Shown here one piece after another: positions 19,701-28,110 of a stretch of 64,000 bases of DNA. The stretch comes from Alicyclobacillus sp. (GTDB lineage: Bacteria; Bacillota; Bacilli; Alicyclobacillales; Alicyclobacillaceae): the NCBI GenBank assembly GCA_023511295.1, contig JAIMBT010000001.1, forward strand, positions 159,650 through 223,649, in the 5' to 3' direction. The position numbers and the translations under genes were made by a program. Position 1 is the stretch's first letter. The number at the start of each line of letters is the position of its first letter. The notes under the pieces were generated by a model. The model had not been told where the DNA came from. It ran no database searches and worked only from the letters and a program-made list of their open reading frames with translations.

Positions 19701-22139
19701 GTGGAGATACGGCGCGAAGCGCTGATTGAATTTATGGAACGGGATGCGTACCGCCCGCTGACGGTGCAGGAGTTGTGCGAGGCGTTCGACGTCGTGAGCG
19801 GCGACGACTTTCGCAGGTTCGTGCAACTGCTCGCGGATATGGAAGAGCGCGGGGACGTCGTCCGGACGCGGGCCAACCGATACGGGCGACCGGATCGAAT
19901 GAACCTTGTGGTGGGGCGGTTACAGATGAAAGCCCGTGGGTACGGTTTTGTCCTGCCGGAGGCCGCCGGAGAGCCGGACGTGTACGTCGCCTCTGGCGAC
20001 ATGGACGGCGCCATGCCGGGCGACAAAGTGATGGTGCGCGTCGAGCGCGTGGCCAGCGGCGCCCGCCGGGAGGGCAAAATCATTCGCATCCTCGAGCGCG
20101 CGGTGAACCGCGTCGTCGGAAAGTTCACCCGGTACAAGGACTACGCCTTCGTCACTCCGCTGGACAAGCGGTATACACAGGACATCTTCGTCCCGCAGGA
20201 CCAGATGATGGATGCGCATGACGGGTACGTGGTGGTCGCCGAGATCACCGCCTTTCCAACGCCCAACCGCGGACCTGAAGGTCGCATCGTGGAGGTGCTG
20301 GGGCATCCGGACGCGCCTGGCATCGACATTCTGTCCGTGGTGCGCAAATACGGGCTGCCCGAGACGTTTCCGGAGGACGTGCTGGCCGAGGCGGAAGCCA
20401 TCTCTCTGGAGTTGTCCGAAGCGGACTACAAGGGGCGCCGGGATCTCCGTCACGAGACCATCGTCACGATTGACGGCGAGGACGCCAAAGATCTCGACGA
20501 CGCTGTACACGTGAAGGAACTGGCAAACGGGAACTTCGAGCTCGGTGTGCACATCGCGGACGTCGGTTACTACGTCCGCCAGGGGTCAAAGCTAGATCGC
20601 GAGGCGTTCAACCGAGGGACCAGTGTCTACCTGGTGGATCGCGTTATTCCCATGCTGCCACAGCGGCTGTCAAACATCATCTGTTCGCTCAACCCGCAGA
20701 TAGACCGGCTGACACTCAGTTGCGTGATGGAGATCTCCCCGCGCGGGCAGGTGGTCAACCACGACATCTTCCCGAGCGTCATCCGCACCACGGAGCGTAT
20801 GACGTACACGAACGTACGCAAGATCTTGGTCGACAAAGACCCCGAGGTACGCGCGCGGTACGAGCGGCTCATCCCAGACTTCGAACGCATGGAGCGGCTG
20901 ATGGAGATTCTGCGCCGGCGCCGCATGGAGCGCGGCGCAATTGACTTTGACTTCGACGAAGTGAAGGTCGTGGTGGATGATCTCGGCCATCCGACGGAGA
21001 TTGTGCAGCGGGTGCGGTCGGTCGCCGAGCGCATGATTGAAGAGTTCATGCTCGCCGCGAACGAGACCGTGGCGGAGCACTTTCACTGGCTCGGCGTGCC
21101 GTTTGTCTACCGCATCCACGAAGAGCCGGACGCGGGTAAGATGATGGACTTCAACGAGTTCATCCACAACTTCGGGTACCATGTGAAAGGCGCTGGCGGA
21201 TCTGTCCATCCGCGCGCCCTCCAGGACGTCCTGCGCCGCATTGAAGGGACCCGCGAAGAGACGGTCATCTCCCGCCTCATGCTGCGCTCGATGCGGCAAG
21301 CCCGGTACGCGCCGGAGTGTGTCGGCCACTTTGGCCTCGCGGCGAAGTACTACACGCATTTCACGTCGCCCATTCGGCGCTACCCGGACCTCGTCATCCA
21401 CCGCATCATCCGAGAAGCCCTGAAGGGCCCGCTCCCTGAAGCGCGGGAGGCGACGCTCACGGAGTTCGTCGCGGATGCCGCCGCCAGGTCGAGCGAGCGA
21501 GAGCGCATTGCTCAGGAGGCGGAGCGCGAAGTCGACCAGATGAAGATGGTCGAGTACATGCTCGACCACATCGGCGAGACGTACGAGGGCATCATCAGCG
21601 GCGTGACACAGTTCGGCCTGTTCATCCAGTTGGACAACGGCGCGGAGGGTTTGATTCACATCAGTTACCTGACGGACGACTACTACGTCCTGAACCAAAA
21701 GCAGATGGCACTCGTCGGCGAGCGCACGCGGCGCGTTTTTCGGCTCGGTGACCCTGTGGCCGTCCAGGTATCGGCGGCGAGTAAAGAGGACCTGACGATT
21801 GACTTCCAGCTCGTCGAACATCGGCGCGAAGGGACGATGGTTCGACAAAACGGCGTCGAGTCGGTGGTGTACGACGAAGACCTGAGTCCCAAGGCTCGGC
21901 GCAAACAGGTCAACCAACGCCGCTTCCTCGCCGAACAGCGCGCAGCGGAGCGCAACCAGCGGAAAGGCCGGGGGGCGGCGCCTGCTCGACGAGCGAGCCC
22001 AACCTCGGAGCGCGGTGCAGGCGACGGGACACGCGGAAGCGCACGCTCGCACCGGGGCACCGGGCCCCGAGCGGGGCGCAAGGCAGCAGCGCCGCCCCGC
22101 GGCAAACGCGGCGGCCGGCGCGCGGCAGGTGTGCGGTAG
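19701..22139 (+). CDS. rnr: Ribonuclease R
   Basis: An 812-residue 3'-5' exoribonuclease. It has an N-terminal HTH ('PLTVQELCEAF'), two cold-shock-type OB domains, the RNB catalytic centre 'TIDGEDAKDLDDAV' with its Asp cluster, an S1 domain ('GETYEGIISGVTQFGLFIQL') and a long Arg/Ala/Gly-rich basic tail. GTG 19701 is chosen over 19674/19677: it has GGGAAGGGAAG at 7 bases and gives the same N-terminus as Bacillus RNase R (an ExxxEALxxFM-like opening). RNase R degrades structured RNA and, with SmpB and tmRNA, non-stop messages; those genes follow directly. Confidence 0.95.
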   Translation: MEIRREALIEFMERDAYRPLTVQELCEAFDVVSGDDFRRFVQLLADMEERGDVVRTRANRYGRPDRMNLVVGRLQMKARGYGFVLPEAAGEPDVYVASGDMDGAMPGDKVMVRVERVASGARREGKIIRILERAVNRVVGKFTRYKDYAFVTPLDKRYTQDIFVPQDQMMDAHDGYVVVAEITAFPTPNRGPEGRIVEVLGHPDAPGIDILSVVRKYGLPETFPEDVLAEAEAISLELSEADYKGRRDLRHETIVTIDGEDAKDLDDAVHVKELANGNFELGVHIADVGYYVRQGSKLDREAFNRGTSVYLVDRVIPMLPQRLSNIICSLNPQIDRLTLSCVMEISPRGQVVNHDIFPSVIRTTERMTYTNVRKILVDKDPEVRARYERLIPDFERMERLMEILRRRRMERGAIDFDFDEVKVVVDDLGHPTEIVQRVRSVAERMIEEFMLAANETVAEHFHWLGVPFVYRIHEEPDAGKMMDFNEFIHNFGYHVKGAGGSVHPRALQDVLRRIEGTREETVISRLMLRSMRQARYAPECVGHFGLAAKYYTHFTSPIRRYPDLVIHRIIREALKGPLPEAREATLTEFVADAAARSSERERIAQEAEREVDQMKMVEYMLDHIGETYEGIISGVTQFGLFIQLDNGAEGLIHISYLTDDYYVLNQKQMALVGERTRRVFRLGDPVAVQVSAASKEDLTIDFQLVEHRREGTMVRQNGVESVVYDEDLSPKARRKQVNQRRFLAEQRAAERNQRKGRGAAPARRASPTSERGAGDGTRGSARSHRGTGPRAGRKAAAPPRGKRGGRRAAGVR

Positions 22140-22287
22140 GCATGGAGTGGTCAGGGAATGGACTGGAATCCCGTTGAAGACCACTTCGCGATTTGATACG
22201 ATAAGAGGTACGCGGTGAAGCCTCGGCGGCGGACGGCCTTGGGCGGATGCACACACCGTGGCAACTGGAACGGGGAGTGACAAGCCG

Positions 22288-22758
22288 ATGGGCGGCAAGG
22301 GGCTGGAGGGCAAGGTCCTCGCACAGAACCGCAAGGCGTACCACGACTATTTCATCGAAGATACTCTGGAGGCCGGTATCGTCCTGCAGGGCACCGAGAT
22401 TAAGTCCATCCGCCGCGGTTCGGCCAACCTTCGCGACGCCTACGCTCGCGTGGAAAACGGCGAGGTATGGTTGTACAACATGCACGTGAGCCCGTACGAG
22501 CAGGGCAATCGGTTCAACCACGAGCCGCTCCGGCCGCGCAAGCTACTCCTGCATCGGCAACAGATTGCGCGGCTCATCGGCGCAGTCCGCGAACAAGGCC
22601 AAACGTTGGTGCCGACGAAGCTGTATTTGAAGAACGGCTTTTGCAAGGTTGAGCTCGGCCTCGCGAAGGGCAAAAAGCTCCACGACAAGCGCGAAGCCGC
22701 GAAGAAGCGCGACGCACAGCGGGAGATTGCGAAGGCGTTGCGAGATCGAAACCGGTAA
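22288..22758 (+). CDS. smpB: SsrA-binding protein SmpB
   Basis: A 156-residue tmRNA partner. It has the core '[28 protein letters not shown]', '[17 protein letters not shown]' and the basic tail beginning '[21 protein letters not shown]' that enters the empty mRNA channel. ATG 22288 with GGGGAGTGA at 7 bases is preferred; the GTG at 22258 would add ten unusual residues. It delivers alanyl-tmRNA to stalled ribosomes. ssrA lies 216 bp downstream. Confidence 0.95.
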   Translation: MGGKGLEGKVLAQNRKAYHDYFIEDTLEAGIVLQGTEIKSIRRGSANLRDAYARVENGEVWLYNMHVSPYEQGNRFNHEPLRPRKLLLHRQQIARLIGAVREQGQTLVPTKLYLKNGFCKVELGLAKGKKLHDKREAAKKRDAQREIAKALRDRNR

Positions 22759-22886
22759 GCGCCCGGCGCCGAGCGGCGACCGAGCGGGAATCGCCGGATG
22801 ACAACGCGGGCGGACCGCAGCAGACAGGGCGATGCGGCAAACGGACTACCGGGAGCCGTGTTGGAAACGGCACCACGAAGCTGCTA

Positions 22887-22915
22887 TTGTGTATGACGAC
22901 AAACCGACGTATGAT
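22887..22915 (+). promoter_or_regulatory. Probable ssrA promoter
   Basis: TTGTGT (22887-22892), a 17-bp spacer and TATGAT (22910-22915). Transcription would start near 22922, leaving about 50 nt of 5' leader for RNase P to remove before the mature tmRNA end. Confidence 0.55.
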
Positions 22916-23068
22916 GATGGTGTAGCGATGCTTGCCAGTCTTCCGGCGGATGTATGCCGTGATGCACCTCACATGGGGGCGTTTTGGATTCGACGGGGAT
23001 TGTTCGAGCATGAATAGCGGGTCGTGGGGCTGCGAGGCCACGTTAAAAACGCGGACCTAAGTTTAACT

Positions 23069-23119
23069 GGCAAAGCAAACCGCTTTACCTCAAACAGCAA
23101 GCTCGCCCTCGCTGCCTAA
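23069..23119 (+). other. ssrA: tmRNA tag-peptide reading frame
   Basis: Reading from GGC at 23069 gives GKANRFTSNSKLALAA and a TAA. The LALAA end is the ClpXP-recognised degron. The exact resume codon is inferred; ACT one codon upstream would add a Thr. Confidence 0.75.
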
Positions 23120-23192
23120 TTAGGCTCGAGGCCGTTATCGGGCGTGTCGCCCATGCACCTCCGGTAACGTCACTCTAGTGGGCTAGCCGACG

Positions 23193-25094
23193 TCAGGGCT
23201 CGCGGGCCGTCGGCGAAATCTCGCGAGCTCGCCTGCCCGCAAGCGCGTGTGCTCGCGTGCGGCAGGGACATCCCGTAAGCACACTACACCCGTAGAAGTT
23301 CATGTGGCGAGGTCTTCGGACGCGGGTTCGACTCCCGTCGCCTCCACCAATCGATTTAACCCGGTCGAAGCATAAAAAAATGTGCTTCGACTTCTTTATG
23401 TAGTCGTCCGAGTCCAATAGTGGGCTCGGCCACAGGTATACATCAATCTGCCGTGTCACAGGGTCCAATTCCATTTTGGCAACGAATGCTCGAATCATTT
23501 CACGCTTTTGCTTATTGGTGCCGTACTTCATCACGGAAGCAAGGTCATCCAACAACGCCGTCAAATACTTAATATCAATTGGCTCAATGGGTTTTAATTC
23601 ATGAGCGAGCCTTATGCGCTTATCTTCGAGGTTTTTGATTTCCTGTTCTGCGGCTCTCAGTTCCTGCGCCAAAGCGATTGATGGTCCAGTTAGTTTGACC
23701 GTTTCAATGAGATTTTGAAACACCTTTCGCTGTTTAGCGATTACTTTGTCCAAGTGTTTGAGGTCATCACTGCCATTGCGATTCGCATCTTCTATGGTCG
23801 CATTCACATTTTCCAAGACCGCTTTGACGAACTCATCGCTGCTGTATCGTTGTATTATGGTATCCACAACATACTTCTCCAAAAAATCCTTGCCTGTTAA
23901 GAACAGCGATCCGCATTCTCCAAACTTCCCCTGCGTTATTGCATTGTGACACCCATAGAACTTTTGGTCTTTACCTTTTTGATGTCCACGTACATGTCCA
24001 CCGCACCGTTTACATGTAAACAATGTCTCCCCGTTCCAATTATCTCCGGAAAAAAGGTATGGGGACTCGTCAGTTCTAGAAACCCCTCCCCATGGACCAC
24101 GGGTTTCAAGGATTTTGATTGCCGCATCTGCTTCTTCTGGTGTCAATATTGCCGGATGAGCATTTTCGACCCAGATCCACTCTTCTACCGGCTTGAATTT
24201 GCCTGTCTCTCTGCGAAGCACAGTGTCCTTTACGTTTTCCCTATTCCAGCAGGCCCACCCGGTAGCAACTCTGAGGCGATCCGGTCGTAGCAACTCATGG
24301 ATTGAGGATTTTCCCCACTTTTTACCGGTAGATGAAGGGATGCCACGTTCATTCAGCCAATCTACGATTTGCATAAACCCATATCTCCTGCCAATATACA
24401 GTTCAACTACAATATGGCGGAAGATTTCGGCCTGCTCCTCATGCAGTAACCAAATCGAGCGCTCCGTTGTGTGTCCATTTTTGGTATTGTTCATTTTGAC
24501 TTTCTGAACACGGTAGCCGTATTGAGGACGGCCACCATTCCGTAAAATGTACCCCGTTTCAGGGTCACGTTGGCGAAAGTTTGCCTTCATTCTGCTATGG
24601 GTATTTTCTGCAGTCCTCATACTCTCTACATGGGAAAGCCCAGTTTCCACGCTATCCATCAGGACTCCAGAAGGGGTATTCAAATCGTGATCATTGAGAG
24701 CATAATGAATACGAGCCCTGAACTCCTCACTCAGACGATGTCGTACATAACCAAGATGGTCAAGGTTACGGCCGAGCCGACTTCGTTGTTCAACGACAAC
24801 ATCACGGATGTGAGGGTTGTGCTCGAGAGCGTCAAATAAATGATCAATGCCTTGGCGTCGGGATGAGTAGCGAAAGCTGCTATGTTCATCTTCAAACCAT
24901 TGAACGATTTTCAGCCCTTTTTCAGCCGCTTTTCGTTCAATCGCCTCACGTTGAGCGGCGAACGAATTTCCAGTCTTGTCTTCTTCACTGCGGCGAAGGT
25001 ATCCAAAGGCGGGCTTCAGTTCAACGTTCATTTGTGGATTAAGTGCAATATCGACTTGCTGACTCGCATTGAGTGTTCTACGCAACTTCGGCAT
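23193..25094 (-). CDS. Large serine recombinase (integrase) of the ssrA-inserted element
   Basis: A 633-residue recombinase. The catalytic resolvase domain has the nucleophile Ser36 in GYLRRS and Arg-rich 'EQRSRLGRNLDHLGYVRHRL'. It continues with the recombinase domain ('RPQYGYRVQKV', 'WLNERGIPSSTGKKWGKSSI'), a four-Cys zinc ribbon (CKRCGG and a later Cys pair) and a coiled coil. ATG 25094 has AAGGAGG 9 bases upstream. The last 50 or so residues (from 'GGGDGSRTRVRRPRH') are antisense tmRNA, so the C-terminus is created or changed by integration. A 51-codon gene overlaps its start. Confidence 0.9.
   Translation of the reverse strand: MPKLRRTLNASQQVDIALNPQMNVELKPAFGYLRRSEEDKTGNSFAAQREAIERKAAEKGLKIVQWFEDEHSSFRYSSRRQGIDHLFDALEHNPHIRDVVVEQRSRLGRNLDHLGYVRHRLSEEFRARIHYALNDHDLNTPSGVLMDSVETGLSHVESMRTAENTHSRMKANFRQRDPETGYILRNGGRPQYGYRVQKVKMNNTKNGHTTERSIWLLHEEQAEIFRHIVVELYIGRRYGFMQIVDWLNERGIPSSTGKKWGKSSIHELLRPDRLRVATGWACWNRENVKDTVLRRETGKFKPVEEWIWVENAHPAILTPEEADAAIKILETRGPWGGVSRTDESPYLFSGDNWNGETLFTCKRCGGHVRGHQKGKDQKFYGCHNAITQGKFGECGSLFLTGKDFLEKYVVDTIIQRYSSDEFVKAVLENVNATIEDANRNGSDDLKHLDKVIAKQRKVFQNLIETVKLTGPSIALAQELRAAEQEIKNLEDKRIRLAHELKPIEPIDIKYLTALLDDLASVMKYGTNKQKREMIRAFVAKMELDPVTRQIDVYLWPSPLLDSDDYIKKSKHIFLCFDRVKSIGGGDGSRTRVRRPRHMNFYGCSVLTGCPCRTRAHALAGRRAREISPTAREP
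23318..23349. other. Element attachment site in the ssrA 3' end (approximate)
   Basis: Backbone synteny ends exactly at the tmRNA CCA, and a site-specific serine recombinase begins on the far side in the orientation usual for integrases next to their target. The tRNA-like 3' end of ssrA is a well-known integration target. The crossover bases cannot be fixed from one junction, and no second copy of this 3' end was seen in the window. Confidence 0.65.
23364..23391. terminator. Hairpin just after tmRNA
   Basis: A 9-bp perfect stem (GTCGAAGCA / TGCTTCGAC) with an A-rich loop, followed on the + strand by TTCTTTAT. It can terminate ssrA transcription although it lies inside the recombinase reading frame on the other strand, so the inserted element supplies the tmRNA gene with a terminator. 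Confidence 0.6.
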
Positions 25095-25233
25095 TTGCAA
25101 CCGCCTCCTTGTGAGATTGAAGGTATCTGAGTACCAAAGTAGCAACGAGGTTGACTTGTTTAGCCTGGCTTGGCAGTATGGAGACATCCTCGTGAATATG
25201 AAAAATGATCGTTGTCTCCAATGATTTTTTCAT
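25078..25233 (-). CDS. Small protein overlapping the recombinase start
   Basis: A 51-residue reading frame (MKKSLETTIIF to AVANAEVA). A near-ideal ribosome binding site, GGGAGGGGTGA, is 7 bases before ATG 25233. Its 3' end overlaps the recombinase start by 17 bases, so the two are probably co-translated. The protein is mixed alpha/beta without Cys or a membrane segment and I do not recognise it. Position and size fit a recombination directionality factor or other recombinase partner, but this is inference only. The frame can be read from 25290, without a ribosome binding site. Confidence 0.6.
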   Translation of the reverse strand: MKKSLETTIIFHIHEDVSILPSQAKQVNLVATLVLRYLQSHKEAVANAEVA

Positions 25234-25411
25234 GTTTATCACCCCTCCCAAGGCATCCAAGTTGAAAACATTGGCCTTAGTCAACCTCATTACTCTAGGC
25301 GACAGCTCTTCGCAGATTCGATGCGGCTATCCTTGCGGTGATAATTTCTACTCTGACGAATGGATACGGCCTTCCGTTTAGTAGCCTCATGGTACGGAAA
25401 ACATTTTCCAC

Positions 25412-25964
25412 AAGTCAAAAATTACGAATCACGAGAAAGAGACGCCCGAGTCAGCAACTCGGACCAGTTCGACTCCTTGTGTGTCACACAATTTCCGGAT
25501 AGCAGCACTTTCTTCAGAGAGGCGAGACAGCCGGGTGATATCGGTGACAACCACAGCGGCAATCCTTCCATTGCGGATGTCATCGATCACTTTTTGAAGA
25601 GCGGGCCGGGTCGCATCATGAGCATTCGGGCATTCATCATGGTAAAGCTTGACCGTAACTGTTTCGCCGTACAACTCCTTTGCACGAGCGAAGCATTGTT
25701 GAATCTGATCTGGAAATGATTTGCCAAATGATTTGTTCAGCGCCGTGCTGTTTGTGCGAGTGTAAATTGCCACCGTCTTTGTCATGTGAACCACATCCTT
25801 TCTGCTTTGTTGCCCCCATCCTATCTCATACGTTTTGGTAAAGTCCAAATTTACGAGCACATTTTTTGAGGAGGCGGATTTGGCAGTTCAACCAGCGTGT
25901 ATAGTTGGTTTACCGCCGTTGGAACTATGCTAACAAGCGGCGCCTTGATAAGTCCAAAATTACG
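25412..25964. repeat. Three 15-bp direct repeats around the resolvase-domain gene
   Basis: AAGTCAAAAATTACG at 25412-25426, AAGTCCAAATTTACG at 25841-25855 and AAGTCCAAAATTACG at 25950-25964 differ at one or two positions. The first abuts the stop of the resolvase-domain gene; the other two lie upstream of its start. Candidate recombinase or regulator binding sites. Confidence 0.6.
25429..25785 (-). CDS. Stand-alone resolvase catalytic domain, Asn at the nucleophile position
   Basis: A 118-residue protein covering only the N-terminal domain of serine recombinases: 'VAIYTRTNS', then 'LQKVIDDIRNGRIAAVVVTDITRLSR' with the conserved D-x-x-R-L-S-R block, ending 'VRVADSGVSFS'. There is no HTH or zinc ribbon. 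In the usual Y-x-R-x-S motif the Ser position is Asn12, with Ser13 next to it, so catalysis is doubtful. ATG 25785 has AAAGGATG upstream. It may modulate the large recombinase or be a relic. Copies of a 15-bp repeat lie at both its ends. Confidence 0.7.
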   Translation of the reverse strand: MTKTVAIYTRTNSTALNKSFGKSFPDQIQQCFARAKELYGETVTVKLYHDECPNAHDATRPALQKVIDDIRNGRIAAVVVTDITRLSRLSEESAAIRKLCDTQGVELVRVADSGVSFS

Positions 25965-26269
25965 CAAAATTTATTTTCGATTCCTTATACGTGCGCCACT
26001 TACTAATCATCCTTGTTGTATTTCCACGACTTCCTGGGGCTTAGAAAGTGGGTTGTTGTGCGCTCGCACAAGCACGGATATAAGCGCAGGCTTCAATGGA
26101 TATGTGTGCTACATTCATCTTCCAGCCGCAAACCGCATGTCACCACTCATTCATGTGACCGCAATGGGAAACTTCGCAAGGTGCCTGCTTCACCCCTAAA
26201 CATGGCTGGATGACAGCCGATAACGGGATGATCCGCTAAACTTATCTGAGATGAGTTTTTCCAAAACGA

Positions 26270-26298
26270 TTGACAACCCCAAACCTTGGTAGTACAGT
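26270..26298 (+). promoter_or_regulatory. Strong sigma-A-type promoter
   Basis: Consensus TTGACA (26270-26275), a 17-bp spacer and TACAGT (26293-26298). The predicted start near 26305 is about 13 bases before a large hairpin. Confidence 0.75.
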
Positions 26299-26304
26299 AG
26301 TTGT

Positions 26305-26380
26305 CACTACACAAGAGAAGTGGTCAGACATTTCTATCGGAAATCATCGATAGGGGTGGATCTGACCACTTTTCGTTTTC
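26305..26380 (+). ncRNA. Putative short structured RNA or attenuator ending in a terminator
   Basis: Just after the promoter, an 11-bp perfect outer stem (AAGTGGTCAGA 26318-26328 with TCTGACCACTT 26361-26371) encloses a 6-bp inner stem (CTATCG 26334-26339 / CGATAG 26348-26353). TTTTCGTTTT follows. Most transcripts should end here as a 70-80 nt RNA, unless the hairpin is prevented from forming and transcription reaches the gene at 26574. No tRNA-binding T-box motif or known riboswitch core was recognised, and there are no tandem repeats as in ToxIN-type antitoxins. Confidence 0.55.
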
Positions 26381-26573
26381 CCTACCGATGGGTCCACAGT
26401 ACCTTGATAACTTGATAGCGAGTGAGCGGAACCAGCCGGGTGCTGAGATGCATGCGGAACGCCTGTCAGGCTCACTGCAATGAGAGCGATGAATTGGGAA
26501 TGCAAAATCCCGGTGGACAACGACTTTGACCAAACAACTTCCATGTACGGTAGGAGAAGGAGATGGATATAGA

Positions 26574-27581
26574 ATGGAAAACAAGGCGACGCCGATGGAA
26601 CAACAGTTGGTAGAGGGCATAGCAAGAATTATGTTGTCTCTTTCCCAACGCTACAACTTTGCCCACGTTGAATACCCAAAGAGGAGATACAGCGAGGGAA
26701 CCGATGGCGCAGCAGGTGAGTCCCTGGCGACTATGGTGATCCTGGAACTCAAACAGTGCCGGACATCCTCACTCAAGCACATTGAAAAACCCATTAGCAA
26801 GTGGCGGGATGTCTATTCACGCTTCTTCCATTCCAGTGAATTCCGTCAAGCAGCCAAGTTGTATGGATATACCTGGGCCGTCGAGGAAGAACGAAGACAA
26901 GGACGTTACCAAGGTGAACAATGGCTGATGCATTCCATGAATTATTTGCTCAACGAGGTCATGTCACCCATCGGACTATTGAATGACCTTAGCGAAATCT
27001 GGATTCATGGACGATATCTGAGAGTAGGTTCCATCAACGACGTTGAGGATCTCAAGGATATCTATCGAAGATTGCCGCAATTTGTGGGACTCCTCGATTA
27101 CATGGACATAGATATACTGGCGACCCTGTGTGACCTGCTCCCATCAAGACTCGTGTCTCCGACCTGGTACAAAAACCAAGAGTTCAATGGGGAGTCTATT
27201 GAAGACGACTTTTCACTATACCAATTGATCACCGAACGATACCCAACGCTTGAACATCCACATGTGATCGATAATCTCGGAGGGCCGGTAAAGTCTGTCA
27301 CAGTAATGGAATTCGACAGAGGGCCTTCGCATCGTTGCCTGACAGCGATCCCATCCTTTGCTGGAACAAACGGGAGTGAAGTGTACATTGCTACTATTGG
27401 CCAGCGATTCTCTGGTAGCGGGATGCTGGTAGGTGACCCGGACGGGGATCCAGGGGCCCAGGTGGTGTACGCCATATTTAAGGCACTTGGACGAGCTATT
27501 GAGGAGGAGACGGGCGATAATGTTGACATTGATGTCTTGATAGAGGAACTCGTTGAAGACATAGATTTCGAAGATGTATGA
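26574..27581 (+). CDS. Protein of unknown function with acidic tail
   Basis: A 335-residue soluble protein not assigned to a family. The N-terminal half is helical ('LVEGIARIMLSLSQRYNF', 'WRDVYSRFFHSSEFRQAAKLYGYTW'). A beta-rich part ('VKSVTVMEFDRGPSHRCLTAIPSF', 'SEVYIATIGQRFSG') follows, and the end is strongly acidic ('DIDVLIEELVEDIDFEDV'). It has no signal peptide, membrane segment or nucleotide-binding motif. ATG 26574 is preferred (AAGGAG 11 bases upstream). It stands alone between two hairpins, preceded by a promoter and attenuator-like structure, so its expression is probably conditional. Confidence 0.7.
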   Translation: MENKATPMEQQLVEGIARIMLSLSQRYNFAHVEYPKRRYSEGTDGAAGESLATMVILELKQCRTSSLKHIEKPISKWRDVYSRFFHSSEFRQAAKLYGYTWAVEEERRQGRYQGEQWLMHSMNYLLNEVMSPIGLLNDLSEIWIHGRYLRVGSINDVEDLKDIYRRLPQFVGLLDYMDIDILATLCDLLPSRLVSPTWYKNQEFNGESIEDDFSLYQLITERYPTLEHPHVIDNLGGPVKSVTVMEFDRGPSHRCLTAIPSFAGTNGSEVYIATIGQRFSGSGMLVGDPDGDPGAQVVYAIFKALGRAIEEETGDNVDIDVLIEELVEDIDFEDV

Positions 27582-27590
27582 GGGATCTGC

Positions 27591-27619
27591 GGTGGGCGGC
27601 CTATATCTGGCCGCCCACC
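27591..27619 (+). terminator. Hairpin terminator after the unknown gene
   Basis: An 11-bp perfect stem (GGTGGGCGGCC / GGCCGCCCACC) with a TATATCT loop begins 9 bases after the stop; only a weak T tract follows. Confidence 0.65.
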
Positions 27620-27900
27620 ACGCTTTCACAAATCGTACTTTCGTAATTTTGGATAAAATTGATGTCTGCCATATAAGATACCGTCAATCCAAAGCGAAGG
27701 GGTGTACTTTTTCAAACTCATATCATTATGGTGCCCGCTATAGAGAGCACCAAGAGTCAAACGTTGGGCAAATACAGTTGAGTAGTTGGACATGACCAAG
27801 GACGACGGGTATCCCGCCTATCGTTCGTTTTCCAGGCTGTACCGGATTGACGACAATGGCGAAATGTATTGGAGGCCCGGTTGTCGGGTCTCCGCTTTCC
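27620..27900. other. Intergenic stretch, nothing recognised
   Basis: Moderate GC, short overlapping frames in several phases and no plausible ribosome binding site upstream of a long frame. I see no gene, RNA or repeat here. Confidence 0.5.
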
Positions 27901-28110
27901 TCATTCTTCCCTTGGCACCTTGGCGTCCATCAGCGCCGCCGCAATTTCCGTCCAATCGCAAAGGCGGTCCCGCACTGCAACGACCTCTGCTTCAAGCATC
28001 CCAAACGATCCACATTTCACCATCTGCGGCACCGCTGCTTGCACCTTATAGTGTGCGGTGGTCAAGTGTTCCAGCACCTGACTCAACGTATCCATATCCG
28101 CTCTTCCCAT
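27901..28110 (-). CDS. Small helical protein, unknown
   Basis: A 69-residue frame (MGRADMDTLSQVLEHL to DAKVPREE) with GAGGAG about 9 bases before the ATG. The sequence is predicted helical ('LSQVLEHLTTAHYKVQAAVPQMV', 'MLEAEVVAVRDRLCDWTEIAAALMD') and amphipathic, of the kind seen in small partner or antitoxin-like proteins, though no family is recognised. Nothing else is convincingly coding for 300 bases on either side. Confidence 0.45.
   Translation of the reverse strand: MGRADMDTLSQVLEHLTTAHYKVQAAVPQMVKCGSFGMLEAEVVAVRDRLCDWTEIAAALMDAKVPREE

Larger units (their letters stand above)
22975..23349 (+). ncRNA. ssrA: Transfer-messenger RNA (tmRNA)
   Basis: The 5' end reads GGGGGCGTTTTGGATTCGAC and the 3' end GGTTCGACTCCCGTCGCC then TCCACCA, the hallmark tRNA-like half of one-piece tmRNA. 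The acceptor stem pairs GGGGGCG with CGCCTCC with a G-U at the third pair, and CCA is encoded. Length is 375 nt. The tag reading frame (next entry) and GC-rich pseudoknot segments lie between. It frees stalled ribosomes and marks their products for proteolysis. The serine recombinase gene ends antisense inside it, making this 3' end the attachment site. Confidence 0.97.

Noticed and set aside
23193..23345. 'GGGDGSRTRVRRPRH' tail taken as a conserved protein domain
   Set aside because: It is the translated antisense of the tmRNA 3' end, a known annotation artefact next to ssrA.
25360..25719. + strand frame of 119 codons
   Set aside because: Antisense to the resolvase-domain gene and without a ribosome binding site.
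26305..26380. T-box or known riboswitch
   Set aside because: No specifier or T-box sequence and no recognised aptamer core; only nested stems with a T tract.
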